Part shown: piece by piece, positions 52,422-61,344 of the stretch | How positions within the stretch are numbered: the stretch's first letter is position 1 | Layout: each line of letters opens with the position of its first letter | From: Palsa-504 sp963744575 | Lineage (GTDB): Bacteria; Actinomycetota; Actinomycetes; Streptosporangiales; Streptosporangiaceae | Reading direction: 5' to 3' | NCBI GenBank assembly: GCA_963744575.1 | Contig: CAVUUF010000016.1 | Span: forward strand, 124,001-188,000 | DNA length: 64,000 bases | Program-made: the position numbers and the translations under genes | The notes under the pieces: model-generated | The model's input: only the letters and a program-made list of their open reading frames with translations | What the model was told of the DNA's origin: nothing | The model's database searches: none

Positions 52422-53684
52422 ATGACCATTCACAGCGACGGACCGAACGAGCCGCGGAGCCGTCTCCACGCGCAGATCGAGCTGGTCTTGTCCGGCATTC
52501 CGGATGTCTTGGGTGGCATGGAAGGCGCGGCTGCTCACCGGCCCGACTGGGCCGACCGCAACGAAGTCGATTACCTGCACCGGGAACGCACCCTGCTGGT
52601 CCGTGACGCCGACGTCGATCGCGTGACCCGTGTCGTGTCCGCGACCCCGGTTGCGCACGACAACAACGTGCGCGGCCTGACCCGAGTGGAGTTCACTGCC
52701 GACGAGCGACGGAGCGTGGAGGAGACCTGCGCCGACATCGACCGGGCCGTCGGCGAGGGGGTTGCCACACCGGACCACATACTCTACGTATGCCCCATCG
52801 GCACCTGCCCGGCCACGGAACCGGAGGTGGTCTCAGGCGATGCACAGCCCCACCCAGGCGTGTCCGCGGGGCAGGGCGACGGCGAGGGCGTCCTGATGAC
52901 GATCCTTGACAGCGGCCTGCTTCCGGGCGCGGACACCGAGCACACCTGGCTGGAGGGCGTGGACGGCGAGAAGGAGAACCCGATCGGCGGCTACCCGCCT
53001 CGCATTCTGCCCTACGCGGGCCACGGGACGTTCGTGGCCGGCGTTGCGCGAACCATGGCGCCGAAGGCCCAGGTGTGGGTGGACAGGACGTTCGCCGATT
53101 TCGGTGCCATCTTCGAAGCTGACCTGGTCAAGCAGGTGTCCGACGCGCTGAAGATGGGCGCGGAAATCATCTCGCTGTCGTTCGGCACCAACAGCCGTAA
53201 TGACCTCCCGCTGCTGGGTTTCGAGGTCATCGAAGAGCGGCTGCGGAGCTATGCCGGAAGCGTCCTGGTGGCGGCGGCGGGGAACGACTCATCCAGGCGC
53301 CCGTTCTGGCCGGCCGCCTACCCGTGGGCTATCGGCGTGGGCGCGCTCAACGCTGACCGGACGGGCCGTGCGTCGTGGAGCAACTACGGGCCATGGGTGG
53401 ATGTCTTCGCACCGGGTGAGACGCTGGTCAACGCCTTCGCGAAGGGGGACTACCTCTGCACCGAGCCGCCGAACGTGGGCATCTGGCGAAATTTCGACGG
53501 CATGGCCCGGTGGAGCGGGACGTCCTTCTCGACCCCGCTTGTCGCGGGGCTTATCGCGGCCCGCATCTCGGAGACCGGCGAGACCGGCCGGCAGGCCGCG
53601 GATGCGCTGCTGACCAAGGCCCGGGCCCAGGCCATACGCGGCGTGGGCCCGGTGATCCTCCCAGGGCAGGCTTACGAACCCTGA
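52422..53684 (+). CDS. Cytoplasmic subtilisin-like serine protease (S8) beside CHAT
   Basis: 420 residues without a signal peptide. Triad: Asp163 (MTILDSGLL), His201 (YAGHGTFVAGVA) and Ser368 (WSGTSFSTPLVAG), with oxyanion Asn in AAAGNDSS. The first 150 residues (LHAQIELVLSGIPDVLGG, RTLLVRDADVDRV) are not a typical I9 propeptide; they include two Cys (VCPIGTC) and may be a regulatory or interaction domain cleaved by the partner. A GGGGGCGG ribosome site precedes the ATG. The shared short promoter region with the CHAT gene suggests one system. Confidence 0.87.
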   Translation: MTIHSDGPNEPRSRLHAQIELVLSGIPDVLGGMEGAAAHRPDWADRNEVDYLHRERTLLVRDADVDRVTRVVSATPVAHDNNVRGLTRVEFTADERRSVEETCADIDRAVGEGVATPDHILYVCPIGTCPATEPEVVSGDAQPHPGVSAGQGDGEGVLMTILDSGLLPGADTEHTWLEGVDGEKENPIGGYPPRILPYAGHGTFVAGVARTMAPKAQVWVDRTFADFGAIFEADLVKQVSDALKMGAEIISLSFGTNSRNDLPLLGFEVIEERLRSYAGSVLVAAAGNDSSRRPFWPAAYPWAIGVGALNADRTGRASWSNYGPWVDVFAPGETLVNAFAKGDYLCTEPPNVGIWRNFDGMARWSGTSFSTPLVAGLIAARISETGETGRQAADALLTKARAQAIRGVGPVILPGQAYEP

Positions 53685-53721
53685 CTACGATCAGTTACGT
53701 GCCTTAGCACGAGCCAGACGC

Positions 53722-54147
53722 TCAGACGCGGGTGAACACCTGGCGGCGGAGCTGGCCGCGGGAGGCTTCGTGGAAGCCGTGGGTGGACAGCCAGTTCCTG
53801 ATCCACGGGCCGTCGGGGTGGGTGTCCGGGACCACGTTGTAGATGTAGTTCAGGCCGCGGGCGGCGGCCTCCTCCTCGAGGTGCTCCAGGATAAAGGCGC
53901 CGACGCCCCGGCCGCGCTGGCCGGGCGCGACGATGAAGGTGATGCGCGCGTCGCCCCATTCGGTGTCGAGCCAGCCGTAGCCGGCCACCTCGCCGCCGTC
54001 GCTCACCCGCCACCACTCGTCGGCCACCGGCTCGCCGGGCGCGGGCGAGGCAGCCAGGCCCACCGCGGCCAGCTCGGCCGGGCCGAAGATCCGCTGCTTG
54101 CCGGCGTCCCAGCGGGGCGAGTTCTCCTTGGTCCAGGTCAGCGTCAC
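53722..54147 (-). CDS. GNAT-family N-acetyltransferase
   Basis: 141 residues: SDGGEVAGYGWLDTEW, the acetyl-CoA loop FIVAPGQRGRGVGAFILEHL (motif A Q/RxxGxG/A as QRGRGVG) and the final strand GFHEASRGQLRRQVF. Substrate unknown. GTG 54147 after GAGAGGACACCC. Downstream of, and 10 bp from, the 3-hydroxyacyl-CoA dehydrogenase stop, so it may be the last gene of the box operon. Confidence 0.88.
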   Translation of the reverse strand: MTLTWTKENSPRWDAGKQRIFGPAELAAVGLAASPAPGEPVADEWWRVSDGGEVAGYGWLDTEWGDARITFIVAPGQRGRGVGAFILEHLEEEAAARGLNYIYNVVPDTHPDGPWIRNWLSTHGFHEASRGQLRRQVFTRV

Positions 54148-54157
54148 GGGTGTCCTC

Positions 54158-55648
54158 TCATGTCAGTGATCCCCCGGCGGCGGCGATCCGGCGCAGCAGG
54201 GCCGACGGACGGTAACGGTCGTCGCCGTACCAGGCCTGCATCGCGTCGAGTATGCCCACGATCGTGGCCGGCCCCCAGCGGTCCCCCCAGGCCAGCGGGC
54301 CGAGCGGGTAGTTGGTGCCGAGCCGCATGGCGGTGTCGATGTCGGCGGCGCTGGCCACCCCTTTGTGCCGCGCGTCGGCGGCCCCGTTGACCAGCATGGC
54401 GACGGTCCTGGTCACGACCAGGCCGGCCACGTCGTCGGTTACGTATACGGCCAGGCCGGCCGCCTGGAGCAGCCCGGCCGCCTCCGCCACGGCCGCGGCC
54501 GGGCCGCCGTCGGAGACCGCGATGGCGATGCCGGTGGCGGTGGCGTCGTCGAGCGCGCGGTCGACGACCACCACGGGAACCCCGTGCTCGGCCGCCAGCG
54601 CGGTCGCGGGCCTGCCGTCACAGCGGACCAGATGCGCGCCGCTGGGCAGCTCAACGGTGCCGTCCGTGCCCGAGCCCGGCCCGATCTCCGCGCCCGAGCG
54701 GCCGAGCAGAACGCGCAGCGGCGACGAACCGTGCTCGGTGACGAAAGCCGGCGCTGGGCGGCCGGGCGCCGGGTCGGCCGCCGGCGTTGCCGCGCCGTCG
54801 CCGTACTCGAACCAGCCGCGGCCGGTCTTGCGGCCGAGCCAGCCGGCCTCCACCAGGGCCCGCTGCAGCAGCGACGGCGCGAACCGCGGGTCGCAGGAGA
54901 AGGCGGCCCAGACCGAACGGGTGACGGCCTCGTTCACGTCCTGGCCGACCAGGTCCATGAGCGCGAACGGGCCCATCCGGAATCCGCCCGCCTGGGTCAG
55001 CACGGCGTCGATCGTGGCGGGTTCGGCGGCCTGCTCCTCGGCCAGTCGCAGCGCTTCGGCGTAGAACGGCCGGGCGACGCGGTTCACGATGAACCCCGGC
55101 GTCGCGGACGCCCGGACGACCTGCTTGCCCCAGTCCCCGGCCAGCTTCGTGACCGCCGCGGCCACCTCCGGCGAGGTGGCCAGGCCGCTGACCACTTCCA
55201 CCAGCCGCATCACCGGGGCCGGGTTGAAGAAGTGCAGGCCTACCAGCCGTCCGGGGTGGCTGAGCCCGGCCGCGATGGCGGTCGGGGACAGCGAGGAGGT
55301 GTTGGTGGCCAGCACGCAGCCGGGCGCGACGACCTTCTCCAGGTCGGCGAACAGCGCCTGCTTGACGGACAGGTCCTCGGCCACCGCCTCGATCACGACC
55401 TGGGCCGGGGCCAGGTCGCCGAGTTCGGCCGCTACGGCCAGCCGCACCTCGGCGGGCTCCAGGCGGCCCTTGGCCACCAGCCGGTCGACCCGGTCGCGGA
55501 TCGCGGCGACGGCGCGCTCGGCGGCGCCCTCGGCCGCGTCGTACACCAGGACCGGGTGGCCGGCCACCGCGGCGACCTGGGCGATGCCGCCACCCATGGT
55601 GCCGGCCCCGACCACCGCGACCGGCGCGCCCCGAAGCCCGGAGGTCAC
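54158..55648 (-). CDS. paaH: 3-hydroxyacyl-CoA dehydrogenase (PaaH/PaaC-like)
   Basis: 496 residues, a long PaaH-type enzyme: NAD-binding VVGAGTMGGGIAQVAAVAGH, catalytic-region TNTSSLSPTAIAAGLSHPGR with LHFFNPAPVMRLVEVV (His), and two C-terminal 3HCDH domains (PGFIVNRVARPFYAEALRL; then a second copy with NYPLGPLAWGDRWG). In the box pathway it would oxidise 3-hydroxyadipyl-CoA to 3-oxoadipyl-CoA. Its start overlaps the ligase stop by 4 bp (GTGA). Confidence 0.88.
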   Translation of the reverse strand: MTSGLRGAPVAVVGAGTMGGGIAQVAAVAGHPVLVYDAAEGAAERAVAAIRDRVDRLVAKGRLEPAEVRLAVAAELGDLAPAQVVIEAVAEDLSVKQALFADLEKVVAPGCVLATNTSSLSPTAIAAGLSHPGRLVGLHFFNPAPVMRLVEVVSGLATSPEVAAAVTKLAGDWGKQVVRASATPGFIVNRVARPFYAEALRLAEEQAAEPATIDAVLTQAGGFRMGPFALMDLVGQDVNEAVTRSVWAAFSCDPRFAPSLLQRALVEAGWLGRKTGRGWFEYGDGAATPAADPAPGRPAPAFVTEHGSSPLRVLLGRSGAEIGPGSGTDGTVELPSGAHLVRCDGRPATALAAEHGVPVVVVDRALDDATATGIAIAVSDGGPAAAVAEAAGLLQAAGLAVYVTDDVAGLVVTRTVAMLVNGAADARHKGVASAADIDTAMRLGTNYPLGPLAWGDRWGPATIVGILDAMQAWYGDDRYRPSALLRRIAAAGGSLT

Positions 55649-57234
55649 AGCGGAACCCGCTCGGGCGGCGGCTCCGGCGCCCCTTGCAGGATCACCGCGG
55701 CCTGCGCGCGCAGGTCCACGCGGCGGATCTTGCCGGTCGCCGTCGCCGGGTACTCGGTCACGAACACGATCCGGCGGGGCCGCTTGAACGACGGCAGGCC
55801 GGCCTTGCAGAACCCGATCAGCGCCCCCTCGTCGGCCAGGGCGCCGGGATTGAGCTGGACGAACGCGACCGGCTTATCCAGGCCGTCGGCGTCGGCCGCG
55901 GCCACCACCACGGCCTGGGCCACGTCGGCGTGGGCCAGCAGGCGGGACTCCACCTCGGCCGGCGCGACCCAGATGCCGCTGGCCTTGAGCATGTCCCCGG
56001 TCCGGCCCAGGCAGGCGTAATATCCGTCGGCGTCCACCACGTAGGTGTCGCCGGTGCGCAGCCACTCCCCCTGGAACACCTGGCGCGAGGCGGCGTAGCG
56101 CGACCAGTAGCCGGTCGCGGCCGAGTCCCCCCGGACGAACAGGGTTCCCGGCGTGCCGGGCGGGACCTCGAGCCCGTCCTCGCCGAGCACGCGCAGCTCG
56201 TACCCGGGCACCGCGACTCCGGTCGTCCCGGCCCGGACCTGGCCGGGCCGGTTGGACAGGAAGATGTGCAGCATCTCGGTCATCCCGATGCCGTCGATGA
56301 TGTCGACGCCGAAGTGCGAGGTCCATCGCTGGTAAAGGGAGGCTGGGAGCGCCTCGCCGGCCGAGGCGGCCAGCCTGACCCCGGCCAGGGCATCAGCCGG
56401 CAGGCCGGCTCGCAGCATTTTGGCGAAGAACGTAGGCCCGGCGAAGAACAGGGTGGCGGCGTAACACCCGGCCCGTTCGGCCATGATCTCCGGTCGCGCC
56501 GGGCTCGGCTCGAGTACGGCGGCCGCCCCGACCGACATCGGGAACAGCACGGAGTTCCCCAGGCCGTAGGCGAAGAAGGCCTTGGCCGCGGACAGGCACC
56601 GGTCCTGCGGCGTGATCCCGAGCACCTGCGCGCCGTAGGTCTTGCACACCACCCGGACCGAGCCGTGCCGGTGCATCGCGCCCTTGGGCGTCCCGGCCGT
56701 CCCGGAGGTGTACAGCCAGAACGCCGGCGAGTCGGCGGTGGTCGGGTAGATGTCGTCCGGCGCCTCGGCGGCCAGCTCGCCGAGCGCAGTGGTGGGCAGC
56801 CCGGCGACGGGCTCGCCCGCATCGTCGGTCACCACCGCCATGACCTCGCCGGGGAAGGCCAGCGCGGCGGCCACGACGTCGCGGTACACCGAGCTCACCG
56901 CGACGATCCGGGCCCGGGAGTCGGCCAGGATCTCGGCGATGCCGTCGCCCCGGAGCATGGTCGAGACCGGCACCGGCACCGCGCCGATCCGCATCGCCGC
57001 CAGGTAGGTGATCACGAACTCCGGCGAGTCCGCCATCACCATCACCACGCGCTGCTCGGCTTGCAGGCCAAGACCGCGCAAGCCCCGCGCGGTGCGGCCG
57101 ACCTGCTCCGCGAGCTGGGCGTAGGTCACGTCACCCGCGACCCCGGTCAGCGCGAGCCGGTCACCGCGGCCCTCGCGGACGTGCCGGTCGAGCAGGTAGT
57201 CAGACGCGTTGAACAGGTCCGCGGCCCCGCTCAT
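55645..57234 (-). CDS. Benzoate-CoA ligase family protein
   Basis: 529 residues of the ANL superfamily: adenylation motif A3 YTSGTAGTPKGAMHRHGS, A5 GIGMTEMLHIFL, A7/A8 TGDTYVVDADGYYACLGRTG with hinge DMLKASGIWVAPAEVESRLL, and C-terminal Lys in TATGKIRRVDL. The MHIFLS-type substrate pocket and the operon place it as benzoate-CoA ligase: benzoate + ATP + CoA gives benzoyl-CoA, feeding BoxB. ATG 57234 overlaps the boxB stop (ATGA). Related aryl-CoA ligases (e.g. hydroxybenzoate) are possible. Confidence 0.88.
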   Translation of the reverse strand: MSGAADLFNASDYLLDRHVREGRGDRLALTGVAGDVTYAQLAEQVGRTARGLRGLGLQAEQRVVMVMADSPEFVITYLAAMRIGAVPVPVSTMLRGDGIAEILADSRARIVAVSSVYRDVVAAALAFPGEVMAVVTDDAGEPVAGLPTTALGELAAEAPDDIYPTTADSPAFWLYTSGTAGTPKGAMHRHGSVRVVCKTYGAQVLGITPQDRCLSAAKAFFAYGLGNSVLFPMSVGAAAVLEPSPARPEIMAERAGCYAATLFFAGPTFFAKMLRAGLPADALAGVRLAASAGEALPASLYQRWTSHFGVDIIDGIGMTEMLHIFLSNRPGQVRAGTTGVAVPGYELRVLGEDGLEVPPGTPGTLFVRGDSAATGYWSRYAASRQVFQGEWLRTGDTYVVDADGYYACLGRTGDMLKASGIWVAPAEVESRLLAHADVAQAVVVAAADADGLDKPVAFVQLNPGALADEGALIGFCKAGLPSFKRPRRIVFVTEYPATATGKIRRVDLRAQAAVILQGAPEPPPERVPL

Positions 57235-58667
57235 GCGAGGTGGACGTAGTCGTAGTCGAACGGCTGGCCGTTGATGCCGTTCCTGGGCGGGGCGATCCAG
57301 GCGGCGATCTTGCCCCGCTGGTGCACCGGCTGCATCAGCGACCGCACGTAGGTCTTGTCCACCTCAGTCGGCAGGAACGCGCCCTGGCGGCGCTGCCACT
57401 CCTCAGCGGAGAGCTTCTCGCCGTCCGGCGTGGCCTCGATCGCGGCGAACGCGCCGACCTTGCGGTTGAAGGCGATGTGCGGCAGCTTCAGCCGACCCTT
57501 CACGCCGCCGTCGGCCAGGATGCGGTTCCACCGCTTGATGCCGCCCTGGCAGTCGGAGATGTACTCGCGGCGCAGGTCGGTGTTGAGGCCGACCAGCGCG
57601 GACACCTCGGTCTGCCCGATGCTCTGCTCGCCCGTGATGGCGTCATCGAACAGCGCGTCCACCATGATCGCGTCGCTGGTGAGCTTGTGGTCGTCCTTGC
57701 GCCGGTCCTCCAGCCAGCGGCCCTTGAGCCCGGCGGTGTAGTAGTTGGCCACGTTCGTCGAGGTCTCCCCGCCGAACAGGTCCAGCGACACCGAGTAGTG
57801 GAAGTTCAGATACTTCTGGATCACCGGCAGCGGGATCGCGCCCAGGCCGGCCACGTCGTCGGTGTCGCGCTCGCGCATCACCTCGACGGTGCGCTGCACC
57901 ACCCGGTCGACGCCGGTGGTGCCCACCATCATGTGGTGCGCCTCTTCCTTGAGCATGAACTCACAGGTGCGGCTCAGCGGGTCAAAGGCGCTTTCCTTCA
58001 GCGTACCGAGCTGGTACTTGCCGTCCCGGTCGGTGAAGTAGGTGAACATGAAGAACGACAGCCAGTCCGGGGTCTCCTCGTTGAACGCGCCCAGGATGCG
58101 CGGCGAGTCCAGGCTGCCCGAGTTGCGGTGCAGCAGCTCCTCGGCCTCCTCCCGGCCCTCCCGGCCGAAGTAGGCGTGCAGCAGGTAGACCATGGCCCAC
58201 AGGTGCCGCCCCTCCTCGACGTTGACCTGGAACAGGTTGCGCAGGTCGTACAGGCTCGGCGCGGTGGCGCCCAGGTTGCGCTGCTGCTCCACCGAGGCGG
58301 GCTCGGTGTCGCCCTGGATCACGATCAGCCGCTGCAGTTCGGCCCGGTACTCCCCCGGTACCTTGTCCCAGACCGGCTCGCCCTGGTGCTCGCCGAACCC
58401 GACCTTGCGGCCCGGGTCCCGCTCGGCCAGGAAGATCCCCCAGCGGTACTCGGGCATGGGCACGTGCCCGAACTGGGCCCACCCCTCGCGGCCGACGTTG
58501 ACCGCGGTGCGCAGGTAGACATCCTGGGTCGGCAGCGTCGGTCCCATCGTCTGCCACCAGTTCAGGAAGTTCGGCTGCCAGGACTCAAGCGCCCGCTGCA
58601 GCCGCCGGTCCTCGTGCAGGCTGACGTTGTTCGGGATCTTCTCGGAGTAGTCGGCGGTAGTGGTCAT
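57231..58667 (-). CDS. boxB: Benzoyl-CoA 2,3-epoxidase, oxygenase component BoxB
   Basis: 478 residues of the diiron BoxB family: WQPNFLNWWQTMGPTLPTQD, ligand regions VNVEEGRHLWAMVYLLHAYF and MLKEEAHHMMVGTTGVDRVV, and FNRKVGAFAAIEATPDGEKL near the C-terminus. It adds O2 to benzoyl-CoA giving the 2,3-epoxide, needing electrons from a BoxA-type reductase that is not encoded here. The ATG at 58667 shares a base with the boxC stop (TGATG). Confidence 0.96.
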   Translation of the reverse strand: MTTTADYSEKIPNNVSLHEDRRLQRALESWQPNFLNWWQTMGPTLPTQDVYLRTAVNVGREGWAQFGHVPMPEYRWGIFLAERDPGRKVGFGEHQGEPVWDKVPGEYRAELQRLIVIQGDTEPASVEQQRNLGATAPSLYDLRNLFQVNVEEGRHLWAMVYLLHAYFGREGREEAEELLHRNSGSLDSPRILGAFNEETPDWLSFFMFTYFTDRDGKYQLGTLKESAFDPLSRTCEFMLKEEAHHMMVGTTGVDRVVQRTVEVMRERDTDDVAGLGAIPLPVIQKYLNFHYSVSLDLFGGETSTNVANYYTAGLKGRWLEDRRKDDHKLTSDAIMVDALFDDAITGEQSIGQTEVSALVGLNTDLRREYISDCQGGIKRWNRILADGGVKGRLKLPHIAFNRKVGAFAAIEATPDGEKLSAEEWQRRQGAFLPTEVDKTYVRSLMQPVHQRGKIAAWIAPPRNGINGQPFDYDYVHLA

Positions 58668-60355
58668 CAGGCTCGCTTCCGGTCGAAAACGGCCCGCTGC
58701 CCGGTGCCGAACCGGCGCAGCGCGCCGTCCGGTCCGGACGCGTTGGGCCGGTTGAATATCCAGTTCTGCCAGGCGGACAGCCGGCCGAAGATCTTCGTCT
58801 CCATGGTCTCGGGGCCGGCGAACCGATAGTTGGCCTCCAGGCCGGTGAGGGCGTCGGGGCTGAAGCTGGCCCGCTCCTCGGTCGCGATCCGGATCTCCTC
58901 ATCCCAGTCGATGTCGTCCGGCGCAAAGGTGATGAGCCCCAGATCGGCCGCGTCCTCGGCTTCCAGCGCCTCGCCCTTCCGCTTGGCGGCCGCCTCGTAG
59001 CCGGCCTCGTCGCCCCAGAACCTGGTCTGCAGGCGGGTCAGCCCGTTGCTCATCGTCAGCGGCCCGAGGTTGGCCTCGCCGAGGGTGATGGTGGCCGGGT
59101 CGGCGTCCGGGCCAGTGTCCTCGAACACCCCGGCCAGCTGGAACGACCGGTCCGCGGCCAGGGCCAGCTCGAGCAGCGACCCGGCGAAGCAGCTGCCCGG
59201 CTCGATCACCGCGATCAGGCTGCGGCTGGTCACGTCCAGCCGTCGCAGTGTGCGCTTGAGGTAGTGCAGGACCTCGCTCGCGAACCAGTCTGCGGTATTG
59301 GCCATGAGGAACTCGTCGTAGGCGAGCACCCGGGCCGGGCCGCCCTCAGTGCGGAAGATCCAGGTGCCGAGCTCGGGCTCGTTGGTGCGCAGATCCAGGA
59401 TCAGGTCATCCAGCTCACGGGTCACCGCCAGCGGCCAGAACTCCGCGCTGCGGGCCTCGCCCATGCTGGCGGGCGGGTCGTCTAGCGGCCCTTTTACCGA
59501 TATGTCGACTTTGTCCGCCTCGCGGTCGAGCCGGGCCTCAACGTGGTCGTAGCAGATCGCGTCGTCGCCGCGGGTCTTAGCCAGCGGGGTCAGCGCGACC
59601 CCGGCCTCGTCCTGCGGACGGCTCGAGCGCCCGGCCAGTTCGGCGGCCCGCGCCGCGACGGTCTCGTCCCACCGGGGTCGCGGTACGGCCTCGTCGACCA
59701 GGCGCCACTGGACCGCCTTCTTGCCGCCGACGCCCTCCGCCTTGGTGGCGAAGTAGTCGGCCAGATCCCGCCGTACGTGCCGCTTGTCCGACACCCGGGT
59801 CAGCCCCCCGGTGCCCGGCAGCACGCCGAGCAGCGGCAGCTCGGGCAGCGACACCGCCGACGAGCGGTCGTCGATCAGCATGATGTGCTCGCAGGCCAGC
59901 GCCAGCTCATACCCGCCGCCCGAGGCGGTGCCGTTGACCGCGGCCAGGTAGGTCTGCCCGGAGTGGGCGGTGGCGTCCTCGATGCCGTTCCTGGTCTCGT
60001 TGGTGAACTTGCAGAAGTTCACCTTCCAGCCGTGCGGCGAGGCGGCCAGCATGCGGATGTTGGCGCCGGCGCAGAAGACCTTCGGCTTGCCGCTGGTGAT
60101 CACGACCGTGCGCACCCCGGGATGCTCGAAGCGCAGCCGCTGCACCGCGTCGTACAGCTCGATGTCCACGCCCAGGTCGTAGGAGTTGAGCTTCAGCTCG
60201 TAGCCGGGCACCAGGCCGCCCTGCTCGTCGACGTCCATGGTCAGCGTGGCCACCGGCCCGTCCTGGGACACGCGCCAGTGCCGGTACCGGTCGGGACTGA
60301 CCCGGAACTCGACCCGCGCTCCGCCTGCCGCCTCGGTGTCCATCGCTTTGGGCAT
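58667..60355 (-). CDS. boxC: 2,3-epoxybenzoyl-CoA dihydrolase BoxC
   Basis: 562 residues with a duplicated crotonase fold. The ring-opening enzyme converts the epoxide to 3,4-dehydroadipyl-CoA semialdehyde and formate. Landmarks: VVITSGKPKVFCAGANIRML, VNGTASGGGYELALACEHIM, LPLLGVLPGTGGLTRVSDKR and ISVKGPLDDPPASMGEARSA. I start at ATG 60355 (MPKAMDTEAAGG), 4 nt after GGGAGGAAG; the frame begins 27 bp earlier. First gene of the leftward box operon, driven by the promoter at 60383-60410. Confidence 0.95.
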   Translation of the reverse strand: MPKAMDTEAAGGARVEFRVSPDRYRHWRVSQDGPVATLTMDVDEQGGLVPGYELKLNSYDLGVDIELYDAVQRLRFEHPGVRTVVITSGKPKVFCAGANIRMLAASPHGWKVNFCKFTNETRNGIEDATAHSGQTYLAAVNGTASGGGYELALACEHIMLIDDRSSAVSLPELPLLGVLPGTGGLTRVSDKRHVRRDLADYFATKAEGVGGKKAVQWRLVDEAVPRPRWDETVAARAAELAGRSSRPQDEAGVALTPLAKTRGDDAICYDHVEARLDREADKVDISVKGPLDDPPASMGEARSAEFWPLAVTRELDDLILDLRTNEPELGTWIFRTEGGPARVLAYDEFLMANTADWFASEVLHYLKRTLRRLDVTSRSLIAVIEPGSCFAGSLLELALAADRSFQLAGVFEDTGPDADPATITLGEANLGPLTMSNGLTRLQTRFWGDEAGYEAAAKRKGEALEAEDAADLGLITFAPDDIDWDEEIRIATEERASFSPDALTGLEANYRFAGPETMETKIFGRLSAWQNWIFNRPNASGPDGALRRFGTGQRAVFDRKRA

Positions 60356-60382
60356 CGCGCTTCCTCCCTGCCGATGCTCCAT

Positions 60383-60424
60383 ACTCTACAAATCTTGAGT
60401 AGAACGTCAATACTTCGTAGTATT
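60383..60424 (-). promoter_or_regulatory. box operon promoter with overlapping palindromes
   Basis: Minus-strand TTGACG (60410-60405), 16-bp spacer, TAGAGT (60388-60383), about 28 bp before the boxC start. AATACTTCGTAGTATT (60409-60424) overlaps the -35, and TACTC (60382-60386)/GAGTA (60397-60401) overlaps the -10. A PaaX-type repressor binding these palindromes would switch the operon off until an aryl-CoA appears. Confidence 0.68.
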
Positions 60425-60435
60425 TTGTTCACGGC

Positions 60436-60453
60436 GTTTACCGTGTTTACCGT
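60436..60453 (+). repeat. Twin GTTTACCGT direct repeats upstream of the paaX-like gene
   Basis: Two abutting 9-bp copies (60436-60444, 60445-60453), 17 bp before the regulator's ATG. Each contains TACCGT, which recurs as -10 element at other genes here, so one copy may be the paaX promoter. Confidence 0.45.
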
Positions 60454-60469
60454 GCGATCGAGAGGGACG

Positions 60470-61303
60470 ATGACGGATACTCAGCCGACCCTGCTGCGGC
60501 GGCACACCGCTGGCACCGACAGCGCCCGCAGCGTGCTGTTCACCGTGCTGGGCGAGCTGGTCCTGCGCACCGGCGGCGAAGCCTGGACGTCGGCGTTCAT
60601 CGACGTGTTCGGCCGGCTGGGGGTGGAGGAGAAGGCGGCCAGGCAGGCGCTGATGCGCACCGCGGCCGACGGCTGGCTGCGCTCGGAGCGGATGGGCCGC
60701 CGCACGATCTGGCGCCTGACCCCGGCCGCCGAGCGGCTGCTGCGGGACGGCACCGAGCGCATCTTCGGCTTCACCGCGGTCGCCGCGGACTGGGACGGCC
60801 GGTGGACAATGGTGATCGCGCGCACCCCGGAGACCGAACGGGCGGCCCGGCACCTATTGCGGACGCGGCTGAGCTGGGCCGGGTTCGGCCATGTCGTGCC
60901 CGGGGTGTGGCTGAGCCCGCGCACCGACCGGGGCGGCGAGGTGCGCCTGATCCTGGACGAGGCCGGTCTGCCGGACGGCTACCTCTTCACCGCCGATTAC
61001 CAGGGTGGCAGCTCGCTGGCCGCGATGGTCGGGCATGCCTGGGACCTGTGCGGGCTGGCCCGCGAGTACGAAGAGTTCATCGCGGCGTTCCACGGGGAGG
61101 TCACCTCCAATGGCCTGGATCCGCTCGTCCGGGTCATCGACCTAGTGCACGCCTGGCGCCGGTTCCCGTGGATCGACCCGGGCCTGCCGGCCCAGTTCCT
61201 GCCCGCGCCCTGGCCCGGCACAGCGGCCGCCGAACTGTTCGCCCGGCGGCACGCGCAGTGGGCCGGGGAGGCGATCGCCGAATGGAAGCAGCTACTGACC
61301 TGA
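60470..61303 (+). CDS. PaaX-family transcriptional regulator
   Basis: 277 residues of the PaaX family: SARSVLFTVLGELVLRTGGE and KAARQALMRTAADGWLRSER form the winged helix, followed by GRRTIWRLTPAAERLLRDGT and the ligand-binding domain (DGRWTMVIARTPETERAARH, DLVHAWRRFPWIDPGLPAQF). PaaX proteins repress aromatic catabolic operons and release DNA when they bind an aryl-CoA; here that should be benzoyl-CoA. GAGAGGGACG leads into the ATG. Divergent from boxC with the palindromes between them. Confidence 0.9.
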   Translation: MTDTQPTLLRRHTAGTDSARSVLFTVLGELVLRTGGEAWTSAFIDVFGRLGVEEKAARQALMRTAADGWLRSERMGRRTIWRLTPAAERLLRDGTERIFGFTAVAADWDGRWTMVIARTPETERAARHLLRTRLSWAGFGHVVPGVWLSPRTDRGGEVRLILDEAGLPDGYLFTADYQGGSSLAAMVGHAWDLCGLAREYEEFIAAFHGEVTSNGLDPLVRVIDLVHAWRRFPWIDPGLPAQFLPAPWPGTAAAELFARRHAQWAGEAIAEWKQLLT

Positions 61304-61344
61304 AGGCTGTTGTGGCTAGAGGCTGTTGTGGCTAGAGGCTGTTG
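61304..61344. repeat. 16-bp tandem repeat, 2.5 copies
   Basis: AGGCTGTTGTGGCTAG at 61304-61319 and 61320-61335, then a partial copy. It contains the last codons and stop of the GH3 gene on the minus strand, so an added unit would leave that stop in place. Confidence 0.75.

Noticed and set aside
57240..58829. Long rightward open frame antisense to boxB
   Set aside because: No recognisable protein features and fully overlaps boxB; common for GC-rich DNA.
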